The translations under genes were made by a program, and so were the position numbers. The notes under the pieces were generated by a model, which saw only the letters and a list, made by a program, of their open reading frames with translations, did not search any database and was not told the origin of the DNA. A stretch of 38,715 nt of DNA from Afipia sp. (GTDB lineage Bacteria; Pseudomonadota; Alphaproteobacteria; Rhizobiales; Xanthobacteraceae): the NCBI GenBank assembly GCA_017474385.1, contig JAFVHU010000091.1, positions 1 to 38,715 on the forward strand, written 5' to 3'. The number at the start of each line of letters is the position of its first letter. The first letter of the stretch is position 1. This document shows positions 24,224 through 33,116 of the stretch, piece after piece.

Positions 24224-26287
24224 TTAGCGCCCTTCGCGCAGCCAGGTGCTGGCGAACGCGCCGAGCAGCAGCAAGAGGCCGATCAGTCCGGCAAAGACCG
24301 GCAGCACGCCGATGCCGCGCACCACGCTGGCATCGCGCATCTTGACGCCGAGCCAGCCTTCGCCGCGAAACACCGTCGAGGCGCGCACCGGCAGCACGCG
24401 CGGCAGGTCGATGCTGCCGCTGTCGGCCACGCGGCGGGCATCGCCGCCGGTGGCCTGAAGCAGCGGACGCAGCGCTTCCGTCGTCGATGTGACCTCCGCG
24501 AATTCCTTGGGGTTCACCGGGCCGACATTGATCAGCGCCTTCAGCGACCCGTCGGTCGCCTGCCACAGGCCGAGTTCGTCGGCGCTGACCGACGCGCGCC
24601 ATTCGCCGGGCTCGCCGGCGCTCAGCGTCACCTGGCGTGTCACGCCCGACGGAGACGTAATGGTGACCGGCTGCACGGTGTCGGCCATGGTCTGGCGTAT
24701 CGCGACGAGATCGCGGCCCTCGACTTTCAGCCGCAGCGCTTCCTCATCGAGATCCGGCTGCTTCATCAGCCAGTGCGACGTCCGCCGCAGCAGATCGAGA
24801 TGCGGGCCGCCGCCTTCATAGCCGCGCGCCCACAGCCAGATGTGATCGGACAGCAGCAGCGCGACGCGGCCTTCGCCCTGCCGCGACAGCAGCAGCAGCG
24901 GCTTGCCGTCGGCGCCTTCCATGACCGGCGGGTTCGCGGGATTTCGCGTATCGATCAGGCGGAAGAAGCGGCTCCAGTGCGGCGGCTCGCTGTTCGCGCC
25001 TTCAAGCCCGCGCGTCACCGGGTGGCGCTTGCCGATATTGGTCAGGCGCGCCGTGAAGGCCTGCTCGCTGACGCCGACCGGCTCGGCCGGAAGGATCGCA
25101 TCGAGCGGGGTGCGCCAGATGCTGGTCGGGCTCGCATAGTCGGGACCCGCCGAGACCAGAACCGCGCCGCCGTTGCGCACATAGCGCGCGATGTTGTCGA
25201 AATAGGAAATCGGCAGCACACCTTGCCGCGCGTAGCGGTCGAAGATGATGAGCTGGAATTCATTGATCTTCTGCTGGAACAGTTCGCGCGTCGGAAACGC
25301 GATCAGCGACAGTTCGTTGATCGGGGTGCCGTCCTGCTTCTCGGGCGGGCGCAGAATGGTGAAATGCACCAGATCGACGCTGGCATCCGATTTCAGCAAG
25401 TTGCGCCAGGTGCGTTCGCCGGAATGCGGCTCGCCGGACACCAGCAGCACGCGCAGCTTGTCGCGCACGCCGTCGATGGAGACCACGGCACGGTTGTTCA
25501 CCGGCGTCAGTTCGCCGTCCAGCTTCGAGGCTTCGATCTCGACAATGTTCGGCCCGGCATGCGGAATTTCGATGGTCACGCTGACCTGTTCGCCGCTGCG
25601 CACCGCGCGTTCGCTGAGCACGTCGCCATCGCGCCGGACCACGACGCGGGCGCTCTGGTTGGTCACACCCTGATCGTCGAGCCGGTAGGTGATGGTCTGG
25701 GTCTGGCCGACGATGCCGAAACGGGGGGCCGCGACGATGGCGACGCGGCGATCGCGCTCATTGCTGCGCCCGGTGACCAACGCATGTACCGGCGCGTTGA
25801 AGCCGATGGCGGCGGCATTGGCGGGAATGTCGTGCACGCGCCCGTCGGTGATGAGAAACGCACCGGCCACCCGGTCGGTCGGCACGTCGGACAGCGCCGA
25901 GGTGACCGCTGAAAAAAGCTTGGTGCCGTCGGTTTCGCCGTCGGCCTGACCGGCCTCGACGACGCGCACTTCAAGTCCCTTGATGTCTTTCAGGCGGGCG
26001 ACCAGCGCTTCACGCGCCTCGTTGGTCTCGCGGGTGCGCTCGCCGAAATTCTGGCTCGGGCTTCTGTCGACCACAACGGCTGCAACCGAGGAGAGCGGTT
26101 CGCGCTCCTCGCGCGTGAACGATGGATTGGCCAGCGCAAGCAGGATCAGCGCCAGCGCCGCGACGCGCACCGCCGCACCGCGGGCACGCGCGAGCATCAG
26201 GACGGCTGCGATCACAACAATCGCGGCAAGGCCGATCCACAGCACGAGCGTGGGAACGAGGGGCGCGAATGCAATGCCATAATTCAT
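24224..26287 (-). CDS. Large membrane protein with vWA-like and glutamine amidotransferase-like parts
   Basis: This 687-residue protein has two N-terminal transmembrane helices (about 10-32 and 38-55). A vWA-like segment has an apparent MIDAS start VVVDRSPSQ (DxSxS) and FLITDGRVHD. A region of beta-sandwich type follows, then a GATase1-like portion with LIIFDRYARQGVLPISYFDN and YVRNGGAVLVSAGPDYA but no obvious catalytic cysteine. A final transmembrane helix spans about 660-683. It belongs with the MoxR-DUF58-BatA/DUF4159 genes immediately upstream on the same strand, separated by 139 bases containing a family A repeat. It is probably a component of the envelope-associated system that those genes encode. 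Confidence 0.85.
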   Translation of the reverse strand: MNYGIAFAPLVPTLVLWIGLAAIVVIAAVLMLARARGAAVRVAALALILLALANPSFTREEREPLSSVAAVVVDRSPSQNFGERTRETNEAREALVARLKDIKGLEVRVVEAGQADGETDGTKLFSAVTSALSDVPTDRVAGAFLITDGRVHDIPANAAAIGFNAPVHALVTGRSNERDRRVAIVAAPRFGIVGQTQTITYRLDDQGVTNQSARVVVRRDGDVLSERAVRSGEQVSVTIEIPHAGPNIVEIEASKLDGELTPVNNRAVVSIDGVRDKLRVLLVSGEPHSGERTWRNLLKSDASVDLVHFTILRPPEKQDGTPINELSLIAFPTRELFQQKINEFQLIIFDRYARQGVLPISYFDNIARYVRNGGAVLVSAGPDYASPTSIWRTPLDAILPAEPVGVSEQAFTARLTNIGKRHPVTRGLEGANSEPPHWSRFFRLIDTRNPANPPVMEGADGKPLLLLSRQGEGRVALLLSDHIWLWARGYEGGGPHLDLLRRTSHWLMKQPDLDEEALRLKVEGRDLVAIRQTMADTVQPVTITSPSGVTRQVTLSAGEPGEWRASVSADELGLWQATDGSLKALINVGPVNPKEFAEVTSTTEALRPLLQATGGDARRVADSGSIDLPRVLPVRASTVFRGEGWLGVKMRDASVVRGIGVLPVFAGLIGLLLLLGAFASTWLREGR

Positions 26288-26310
26288 GCGACGCAGATCT
26301 CAAGTTCATC

Positions 26311-26396
26311 GTCATGCCCGGGCTTGTCCCGGGCATCCACGACTTGCTGACAAATCGACAAGAAGACGTGGATGGCTGGGACAGGCCCGGCCATGA
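26311..26396. repeat. Family A palindromic repeat (copy 4), inside an operon
   Basis: ATGCCCGGG/CCCGGGCAT (26314-26322, 26328-26336) and ATGGCTGGG/CCCGGCCAT (26372-26380, 26386-26394, one G-T wobble) form two hairpins. A CCACG...CGTGG linker pairing lies between them. The repeat fills most of the 139-base gap between the DUF4159 and 687-residue membrane protein genes, so it would be transcribed within the operon and could tune expression of the last gene. Confidence 0.8.
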
Positions 26397-26426
26397 CGGC
26401 GTTAATGTGTGAGGGCGCGATCATGC

Positions 26427-29288
26427 TCATTGCCCCAGCCGTTCGATCAGCGCTGGCGCGTGCACCTGATCGGCCTTGTAGTTGCCGGTCAGCGTGTACA
26501 TCACGATGTTGACGCCGGCGCGGAAGGCCATTTCGCGCTGGCGCGGATCGCCGGGTGTCAGCGGCAGCATCGGCTGGCCGTCGGCCCGCATCGCCCACGC
26601 GCCCGCAAGATCGTTCGAGGTGATGATGATCGGCGAGACGCCGTCGCCGCCGCGTGCCGGACGATCTGCGGCATCCTCGTCTTCGACGCGGGGCAGCGTC
26701 TCGACCCAGGTCTGTCCCGAGTTGAAGCGGCCTGGGAAGTCGCGCAGCAGATAGAACGTCTTGGTCAGCACATGCTCGCGCGGCACCGGTTCGAGTTCGG
26801 GGATGTCGAGCGAGGACAGAATCTCGCGCAGCGTCAGCATGCCGGGCGTCTGCGATTCACCGCCGGGACCGGGCGGCGCCTCAATGGCGTCGCGGGTGTC
26901 GAACAGCACCGTGCCGCCCTGCTTCATGTAGGCGTCGAGCTTGTTGATGGCGTCCTGCGATGGCTTCGGCGCGCCGGTGATCACCGGCCAGTACACCAGC
27001 GGGAAGAAGGCGAGTTCATCGCGCGTCGGATCGACACCGACCGGCTCGCCGGCTTCCAGCGCGGTGCGCTGCGCGAGAAACAGCGTCAGGCCCGACAGGC
27101 CGGCCTTCACGATCGAATCGACATCGGCGTTGCCGGTCAGGACATAGGCGAGACGCGTCTGCGCAACAGCCTTGATGGCGAAGTCGTCATTGGCGGCGCT
27201 GCTTGGAGGTTTCGCGGGCTTGCTCTGGGCTGGAGCCTTCGGGGCCTGCGCATAGGAGGGCGAGGGCACGCCGTTCACGGACGCCAGAGCAAATGCGATG
27301 GCGAGCGCCGCCGTCGCGGCGCGGCGTCTCAGCAAGGCAGCGAGCCCGCCGCCGAGAATGGCGACGATGATGGCGTCGATCAGGAACAGCGCCAGCGCGG
27401 TGGACAGCAGGATGCCGCGCAGGTCGCGCGGCTCGGCGTTGGTGTAGGTCGCGCGGCGTGCCTTCAGTGCCGACGTGTCGAGCGGCGCAAGCCGGTCGGC
27501 GGCGGCCAGCGCATTCACCGCGAGCGGACCGTCGGCAGGCCCATAAAGACCGGGTGGATGATCGAGCGAGGCGCGGTCGCGGTAGTCCGCGCGCACCGGC
27601 TTTGCGGTGGAGGGGGGCGGGCCGAACGCGCCGAAGCCGTCAAGGGTGCGGATCGGCGCAACAGTCTCTGCTCCGGCCTCGGCGGCGACACCCGCGCCTG
27701 GATTGGCCGTGTAGCCCGACATATCGACGATTCGCCGCAGCATCTCGACGAAGGTGCCAGACAACGGCAGGTCCGACCAGCGCATATCGGCGCTGATATG
27801 GAACAGGGCGATCATACCCCTGTCGCGATGTTCGCCGGTCACCAGCGGCGTGCCGTCGGCGAGCGAGGCCCAGCTTCGCGAGGCCAGCGCCGGATCGGGT
27901 TCGGCCAGCACCTGGCGCGTGACCGTAATATCCTTCGGCACGGTGAGGCCCGCGAACGGACCGTCGGCCGCGAACGACGCCAGCGGCTGCGGCTTCTCCC
28001 ATGTCAGGCTGCCCCCCAAGCTGCGCCCGCCGCGCCGCAGTTTCACCGGCACCAGATCGTCGTCGCCTGCTGCCAGCCGCGGCCCGGCGAAGCGCACCAG
28101 CACGCCGCCTTGCGCAATCCACGTGTTGAGGCGGTCGCGGATTTCCGGCGACAGCGTGCCGACGTCGGCAAGCACGATCATCGGCAGCTTCTGGTCGAGA
28201 AACTGTCCGATCGCCACCGCCGGCGAGCCGCGCTCACCAAGCCGGACGTCGGCGAACGGCGCCAGCGCGCGGGTGAGATAGAAGGTCGAGGCCAGCAGCG
28301 GCTGTGCGGTGTCGCTGGTTGCGCCGGAGACGATGCCGATGGCGCGCCGCCGCCAGCGCTTGTCGAGCAACTGCACCGCGCCGGCCGAGCGTTCGCCGGA
28401 GACTTCGAGGCGCGTGATGTCGTTGCGCAGTTCCACCGGCAGGTCGAAGTTCGCCTCGGTCTCGCGATCCTGCGCACCGAACGCAAACTTCGCTTCGCCG
28501 ATCGGCGAACCTTTCTGGTCCAGCGCGCGGACAAGTCCGGCATCGCCTCCGCCGCTGTTGGCGCGCAGCACCTTCACCGTCATTTTCGCCGCGGCGTTCT
28601 CGGCAGCGACCAGCGCATGCGCGGGGGGAGTGCCGCCTTCGAAAATCGTCAGCGCGCGATCCTGAATCGTCTTCGTCAGGCCTTCGGTGAATTCGCTGCC
28701 GCGTCCGGTGTCGATGCCGTCGCTGAGCCAGACAATCTCGCTGTCACCGGTCTTGGCGAGAAAGCGCGCCAGCGCAGGCAGCGTCTCGACTCGCTCGACG
28801 GCATAGGGCTTCGGCGTGAACTGGCGCAGCGTCACACGCGCGGTGCCGGCAGGGATCAGCGTGATGTCGCGGGTGGCGTCCGACAGCGGCACAAGCGCCA
28901 CCGCGCGCCGGTCGGATTCCGCATTGGTCACCAGTTCGTCCGCGGTTCTGATGCGAGTCTCCCAATTGGACGCGGCGCTCCAGCCGTCGTCGAGCAGCAG
29001 CACCAGCGGCGCGCTGGAGCGCGTCACGCCTTCGCTCGGATTCCATGTCGGTCCTGCGGCCGCGAGGATCACGAGCGCGGCGGCGAGCAGGCGCAGCAGT
29101 GTCAGCCACCACGGCGTGCGCGACGGTGTTTCTTCCTTCGGCGCGATATCGAACAACAAGCGCGTCGGCGGAAAATCGATGCGGCGCGGGCGCGGTGGCA
29201 TTACGCGCAGCAGCCACCACAGCGCCGGCAGGCTTAGCAGGCCCATCAGCAGCCACGGTTCGGCAAATGAAAGCGGCAGGCCCATCAT
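26427..29288 (-). CDS. BatA/DUF4159 membrane protein
   Basis: This 953-residue protein starts with a BatA-type N-terminal hydrophobic region (PWLLMGLLSLPALWWLLRVM, then IDFPPTRLLFDI), followed by a second helix near 60-80. A vWA-like domain begins LVLLLDDGWSAASN, a degenerate MIDAS. Further transmembrane helices lie near residues 620-665, and a DUF4159 domain occupies about 700-950 (AYVLTGNADVDSIVKAGLSG; ELAFFPLVYWPV). Its ATG overlaps the stop of the DUF58 gene by 4 bases (ATGA), so the two are translationally coupled. Such proteins occur with MoxR ATPases and DUF58 proteins in bacterial envelope-stress or maturation systems. The substrate is unknown. Confidence 0.9.
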   Translation of the reverse strand: MMGLPLSFAEPWLLMGLLSLPALWWLLRVMPPRPRRIDFPPTRLLFDIAPKEETPSRTPWWLTLLRLLAAALVILAAAGPTWNPSEGVTRSSAPLVLLLDDGWSAASNWETRIRTADELVTNAESDRRAVALVPLSDATRDITLIPAGTARVTLRQFTPKPYAVERVETLPALARFLAKTGDSEIVWLSDGIDTGRGSEFTEGLTKTIQDRALTIFEGGTPPAHALVAAENAAAKMTVKVLRANSGGGDAGLVRALDQKGSPIGEAKFAFGAQDRETEANFDLPVELRNDITRLEVSGERSAGAVQLLDKRWRRRAIGIVSGATSDTAQPLLASTFYLTRALAPFADVRLGERGSPAVAIGQFLDQKLPMIVLADVGTLSPEIRDRLNTWIAQGGVLVRFAGPRLAAGDDDLVPVKLRRGGRSLGGSLTWEKPQPLASFAADGPFAGLTVPKDITVTRQVLAEPDPALASRSWASLADGTPLVTGEHRDRGMIALFHISADMRWSDLPLSGTFVEMLRRIVDMSGYTANPGAGVAAEAGAETVAPIRTLDGFGAFGPPPSTAKPVRADYRDRASLDHPPGLYGPADGPLAVNALAAADRLAPLDTSALKARRATYTNAEPRDLRGILLSTALALFLIDAIIVAILGGGLAALLRRRAATAALAIAFALASVNGVPSPSYAQAPKAPAQSKPAKPPSSAANDDFAIKAVAQTRLAYVLTGNADVDSIVKAGLSGLTLFLAQRTALEAGEPVGVDPTRDELAFFPLVYWPVITGAPKPSQDAINKLDAYMKQGGTVLFDTRDAIEAPPGPGGESQTPGMLTLREILSSLDIPELEPVPREHVLTKTFYLLRDFPGRFNSGQTWVETLPRVEDEDAADRPARGGDGVSPIIITSNDLAGAWAMRADGQPMLPLTPGDPRQREMAFRAGVNIVMYTLTGNYKADQVHAPALIERLGQ

Positions 29289-30229
29289 GCGGTGCGCCCC
29301 GCGTTGACAGCGACGCGTCCCGCACTCCCTTTGGCGACCATCATGCCGCTGTGCAGATACAGCAGCAGTTCGGCGGCCGAGCGATCGGTGGTGTGGGTCG
29401 AGAACAGCCAGCCGAGCTTGCTGGTTTCCTCGCGGATGGCGGCGCGGTGCTCCGCGACGCGCGCGGTGTAATCCTTGGCCCAGGCCTCGGCGCGTCCGGC
29501 AGTGATCACCTCGCCGCCTTCGGGCTCGACGAATTCGATGCGGCCGGAATAGGGAAACGTCTCCTCGGCGGGATCGACGACCTGCAACAGCGTTCCATGC
29601 GCGCCCGACGACGAGAGACCGCCGACCATGGTGCGGATCTCGCCGATCGGCGACCAGAAATCCGACAGCACCACGACTTCCGCGAGCGCCGACGGCACAA
29701 ACGACGGCGGCAGGCTTGCCCGCGTGGCGGTGTCATGCAGGATCGCCTGCGCCATCTTGTCGACGATGTTGCTGCTCGAACTCGGCGACATCAGTCCGGG
29801 AATGCCGACACGCTCGCCGCCGGACACCAAGAGATCGGCCAGCGCAAAGGTCACCACCAGCGCGCGCTCGAGCTTGCTGTCGCGCGCGGTCTTGGATGCG
29901 AACGCCATCGACTTCGAGCGATCCGGCCACAGCCACACGGTGTGCGCGGCTTCCCACTCCTGCTCGCGGACATAGAGATGATCGTCACGGGCCGAGCGGC
30001 GCCAGTCGACATTCTGCGAGGCTTCGCCGGAAACGAAGCGGCGGTACTGCCAGAAGTTCTCGCCGGTACCGGCGCGCCGGCGGCCATGCAGCCCGTGGAT
30101 CACGTTGGCCGAAATGCGCCGCGCTTCCAGCACGAGACGCGGCAGTGACGCGGCGAGCGAACGGCTTTCACCATCTGCGCGTCGGACTGCTTCGATCTCC
30201 TGGAGTGCGGGTTGCGGCCGTGGTGCCAT
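29285..30229 (-). CDS. DUF58 domain protein
   Basis: This 314-residue protein carries the DUF58 signature: GTGENFWQYRRFVSGEASQN with the VDWRRSARDDHLYVREQEWE segment, then a vWA-like fold with an intact MIDAS-type DxSxS in WLWPDRSKSMAF. The start at ATG 30229 (MAPRPQPAL) overlaps the MoxR stop by one base. The frame extends farther upstream, but that part is antisense-like Arg-rich translation of moxR. DUF58 proteins are usual partners of MoxR ATPases. This one is probably cytoplasmic and may link the ATPase to the membrane proteins encoded downstream. Confidence 0.92.
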   Translation of the reverse strand: MAPRPQPALQEIEAVRRADGESRSLAASLPRLVLEARRISANVIHGLHGRRRAGTGENFWQYRRFVSGEASQNVDWRRSARDDHLYVREQEWEAAHTVWLWPDRSKSMAFASKTARDSKLERALVVTFALADLLVSGGERVGIPGLMSPSSSSNIVDKMAQAILHDTATRASLPPSFVPSALAEVVVLSDFWSPIGEIRTMVGGLSSSGAHGTLLQVVDPAEETFPYSGRIEFVEPEGGEVITAGRAEAWAKDYTARVAEHRAAIREETSKLGWLFSTHTTDRSAAELLLYLHSGMMVAKGSAGRVAVNAGRTA

Positions 30230-31233
30230 CAGCCGATCCGTGATTTCAACTGCTTGATGATGTCGGTCACGGTGCGGCCCTCGGCGCGCGCCGAGAAGGT
30301 CAGCGCCATGCGGTGCTTCAATACAGGTTCCGCGAGATCGAGCACGTCGTCGATCGACGGCGCGAGCCGTCCGTCGAGCAGTGCGCGGGCGCGGACCGCG
30401 AGCATCAGCGCCTGGCTGGCGCGCGGTCCCGGTCCCCATGCGATCGATTTGCCGATGTCTCCGCTGTCCTCGCCCGGACGCGCGGACCGGACAAGAGACA
30501 GAATCGCCTCGACCACGGAATCGCCGACCGGCAGACGGCGCACGAGGCGCTGGGCGGTGATCAGCGTCTCCGCGGTCATCGCCGCCTTCGCCTCGGTCTG
30601 TTCGGCGCCGGTGGTTTCGAACAGGATTCTGCGTTCGGCGTCGCGGTCCGGATACTCGACGTCGATTTCCATCAGAAAGCGGTCGAGCTGAGCTTCCGGC
30701 AGCGGATAGGTGCCTTCCTGCTCCAGCGGGTTCTGCGTCGCGAGCACATGGAAGGGCTTCGGCAGATCGTGCCGCGCGCCGGCGACCGTGATGTGCTGCT
30801 CCTGCATCGCTTGCAACAGGGCCGACTGCGTGCGCGGGCTGGCGCGGTTGATTTCGTCCGCCATCAGAAGCTGTGCGAACACCGGTCCCGAGATGAACCG
30901 GAACGAGCGCTTGCCGCTGACGCTTTCATCGAGCACTTCGGCGCCGAGAATGTCGGACGGCATCAGGTCGGGCGTGAACTGCACGCGCTTGGCGTCGAGG
31001 CCGAGGGTGATGCCCAGCGTCTCGACCAGTTTGGTCTTCGCCAGACCCGGAACGCCGATCAGCAATGCGTGACCGCCGGACAGGATCGTCACCAGCGCAT
31101 TCTCGACCACGCGTTCCTGACCGAAGATGACAGTCGAGACCGCTTCCCGCGCGGCGCGGATGTTACCCGCGATCTGCTCGGCCGAACGCACGATCACGTC
31201 TTCCAGTTTCTCGACACCTTCTGCGCCAGCCAT
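30229..31233 (-). CDS. MoxR-family AAA+ ATPase
   Basis: This 334-residue AAA+ ATPase has Walker A GVPGLAKT at residues 60-67, Walker B LLMADEINRA, sensor 1 ATQNPLEQEGTYPLPEAQLD and sensor 2 near GPRASQALML. MoxR proteins act as chaperone-like ATPases that mature metalloenzymes or remodel vWA partners. The start at ATG 31233 (MAGAEGVEK) has AAGGAG 8 bases upstream; the longer version from 31281 does not. It heads the four-gene unit MoxR - DUF58 - BatA/DUF4159 - 687-residue membrane protein. The classical proper-MoxR context suggests that the client lies in the envelope, which is inference. Confidence 0.95.
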   Translation of the reverse strand: MAGAEGVEKLEDVIVRSAEQIAGNIRAAREAVSTVIFGQERVVENALVTILSGGHALLIGVPGLAKTKLVETLGITLGLDAKRVQFTPDLMPSDILGAEVLDESVSGKRSFRFISGPVFAQLLMADEINRASPRTQSALLQAMQEQHITVAGARHDLPKPFHVLATQNPLEQEGTYPLPEAQLDRFLMEIDVEYPDRDAERRILFETTGAEQTEAKAAMTAETLITAQRLVRRLPVGDSVVEAILSLVRSARPGEDSGDIGKSIAWGPGPRASQALMLAVRARALLDGRLAPSIDDVLDLAEPVLKHRMALTFSARAEGRTVTDIIKQLKSRIG

Positions 31234-31538
31234 ATTGATCGCTCCTTGCGTGGGCCGCACGAGGCCGCCTTCGGGTTCCACGGACTCAAGCCATGACTTC
31301 AGATCGCCGGCCCATGCTAAACCGGCGCAAAGGCCATGTATTCTCTTATGTATTCGCCGGTTTCGGCTGTCCCCACATTAGCGGCTGGGGGACTTGAAAC
31401 TCATCACGATGTGGCGAGTAATCCCGCCGCACTCAGGTATGATTTGTCAGCTATGTCATCGTTCCGGGTTTCTCAGCTTTCGGTTTCAAGGCGTGCACCA
31501 ATCGTGCCAAACAGAAGCGTCAACGGTCAGGGCAAACA
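31234..31538. other. Divergent promoter region, no gene seen
   Basis: About 300 bases lie between the divergent moxR-like and DUF1285 genes. The only clear element is the AAGGAG ribosome site of the MoxR gene at its left edge. Short plus-strand open frames here have no recognisable product. Both operon promoters should be here, but I could not assign -35/-10 boxes with confidence. Confidence 0.5.
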
Positions 31539-32147
31539 ATGGCGAACCAAGGGCAGAAACAGGAGCTGAATCCGGTTCAGCGCCTCGACGGGCTCACCCA
31601 GGCGGCGCGCGGTGCTGCGACAAAAGGCCTGCCGCCGGTTCATCTGTGGAATCCGCCGTTCTGCGGTGACCTCGATATGCGGATCGCGAGCGACGGCACA
31701 TGGTTCTATCTCGGGACACCGATCGGTCGTGCGCCGCTGGTGAAGCTGTTTTCCACGATTCTCAAGCGCGAGAACGGCAAGTATTTTCTGGTCACGCCGG
31801 TGGAGAAAGTCGGCATCCACGTCGATGACGTGCCGTTTCTCGCGGTCGAGATGGAGAAGGACGGCGAAGGCGCAAGGCGAACGCTGAGCTTTCGCACCAA
31901 TGTCGACGAATGGGTGCCATGCGATGGCGCTCACCGGTTGCGTTTCGAGGCCGCCGCCGATGGCGGGCTAACGCCTTACCTCCATGTGCGTGCGGATTTG
32001 TGGGCAAAAGTCACACGCGCGCTCTATTATGATCTGGTCGAGATGGGCGAAATTCGAGTCGTCGACGGCCACGAGATGTTCGGGGTCATGTCCGGCGGCG
32101 AGTTCTTCTCGATGGCAGACGCAGCGCAGGCGCGAGACCCTGTTTGA
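31539..32147 (+). CDS. DUF1285 family protein
   Basis: This 202-residue protein matches DUF1285: HLWNPPFCGDLDMRIASDGT, then WFYLGTPIGRAPLVKLFSTI and LKRENGKYFLVTPVEKVGI. It continues with VDDVPFLAVEME and a C-terminal VVDGHEMFGVMSGGEFFSM. It should be a soluble two-domain beta-rich protein; no enzymatic role is established. It is the first gene of a plus-strand operon with the CoA pyrophosphatase, DUF6111 and cca genes, an arrangement I associate with this alphaproteobacterial group. Confidence 0.9.
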   Translation: MANQGQKQELNPVQRLDGLTQAARGAATKGLPPVHLWNPPFCGDLDMRIASDGTWFYLGTPIGRAPLVKLFSTILKRENGKYFLVTPVEKVGIHVDDVPFLAVEMEKDGEGARRTLSFRTNVDEWVPCDGAHRLRFEAAADGGLTPYLHVRADLWAKVTRALYYDLVEMGEIRVVDGHEMFGVMSGGEFFSMADAAQARDPV

Positions 32148-32163
32148 GACAAGAGGATTTGGG

Positions 32164-32856
32164 TTGACGAAAAGTGTTTTGAAGGACGCTGCATCCGCCA
32201 GCACTGCGGCTCCGCTCGACATGAGCTCCGGCGAATTCTTTCGCAGGGCGCACGAGCGGCTGAACTTCGACGTGCCGCCGGGACTGACCGATGCCGCGGT
32301 GCTCGCGCCGACCGGCGATTTCGGCACCGACGCGATGCTGCAGATCATCGCGCAAGAACGTCCGGTACGTCCGGCAGCGGTTCTCGTTCCGATCGTGGAG
32401 CGCGACGTGCCGACAGTATTGCTGACCAAGCGCGCCGAGCATCTCAACGAGCATGCCGGACAGGTTTCGTTTCCGGGCGGCAAGATCGATCCGACCGATG
32501 CTTCGCCGATGGACGCGGCGCTGCGCGAAGCCGACGAGGAAGTTGGCCTCAAGCGGAATTTCGTCGAGCCGATCGGCTATCTCGATGTGTATGCGACCGG
32601 CTTCGGATTCCGGATCCTGCCGACGCTGGCGCGGGTCCGGCCGGGGTTTGAACTGACGATCAACACCAACGAAGTCGATGCCGCGTTCGAGGTGCCGCTG
32701 GCGTTCCTGATGGACCCGGTCAATCACAAGCTCGGCAGCAAGGAATTTCGCGGCATGCAGCGCTCGTTCTACGAGATGCCGTTCGAGCAGCATTACATTT
32801 GGGGCGCGACCGCCGGTATGCTGCGCGCGCTGTACGAGCGGATTTATCTTGCATGA
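32164..32856 (+). CDS. CoA pyrophosphatase (NUDIX, NudL-like)
   Basis: This 230-residue Nudix enzyme is expected to hydrolyse CoA and acyl-CoA to phosphopantetheine (or its acyl form) and 3',5'-ADP. The UPF0035 signature is visible as LLTKRAEHLNEHAGQVSFPG and the Nudix box as READEEVGL after GGKIDPTDASPMDAAL. The start is a TTG at 32164, with AGAGGA 6 bases upstream at 32152-32157; the next ATG is at 32221. It overlaps the DUF6111 start (ATGA) at its 3' end, so the two are coupled. Housecleaning of CoA pools is the likely role. Confidence 0.92.
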   Translation: MTKSVLKDAASASTAAPLDMSSGEFFRRAHERLNFDVPPGLTDAAVLAPTGDFGTDAMLQIIAQERPVRPAAVLVPIVERDVPTVLLTKRAEHLNEHAGQVSFPGGKIDPTDASPMDAALREADEEVGLKRNFVEPIGYLDVYATGFGFRILPTLARVRPGFELTINTNEVDAAFEVPLAFLMDPVNHKLGSKEFRGMQRSFYEMPFEQHYIWGATAGMLRALYERIYLA

Positions 32857-33116
32857 TCCGTCCTGTCCTCACCGAGATCGGAATCTTCCTTATTCCGTTC
32901 GCGGTCTATGCGGCGTTCCTGCTTGCAAGCCGTTCCGGCGTCTGGGTCAAGTCGTCGTGGCCGCTGCACATCGTCGGCAAACTGGCGGTGGCCGCATTCG
33001 TGCTGGTTATCGTCAGCCTCATATTGCTGGCGCATTTTTCCGGCGCGCCTCCGGGGTCGACCTATACCCCCGCGCATGTGGAGAACGGCAAGCTGATCCG
33101 GGGATCTGAGAAATGA
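32853..33116 (+). CDS. DUF6111 family membrane protein
   Basis: This 87-residue protein has two transmembrane helices (about residues 5-24 and 41-62) and a short polar C-terminus GSTYTPAHVENGKLIRGSEK, matching DUF6111. It starts MIRPVLTEIGIFLIPFAVYA. Its ATG overlaps the stop of the CoA pyrophosphatase gene, and its stop overlaps the start of cca, so it is translationally coupled on both sides. Function is unknown. Confidence 0.88.
   Translation: MIRPVLTEIGIFLIPFAVYAAFLLASRSGVWVKSSWPLHIVGKLAVAAFVLVIVSLILLAHFSGAPPGSTYTPAHVENGKLIRGSEK

Noticed and set aside
24200-25912. 570-codon plus-strand open frame opposite the 687-residue membrane protein gene
   Set aside because: Same GC-driven antisense artefact, with no domain or ribosome binding site.
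26409-29237. 942-codon open frame on the plus strand opposite the DUF4159 gene
   Set aside because: It is an antisense frame kept open by high G/C third positions. Its translation is Arg/Gln/His-rich low-complexity with no domain, and the opposite strand encodes a clear protein.
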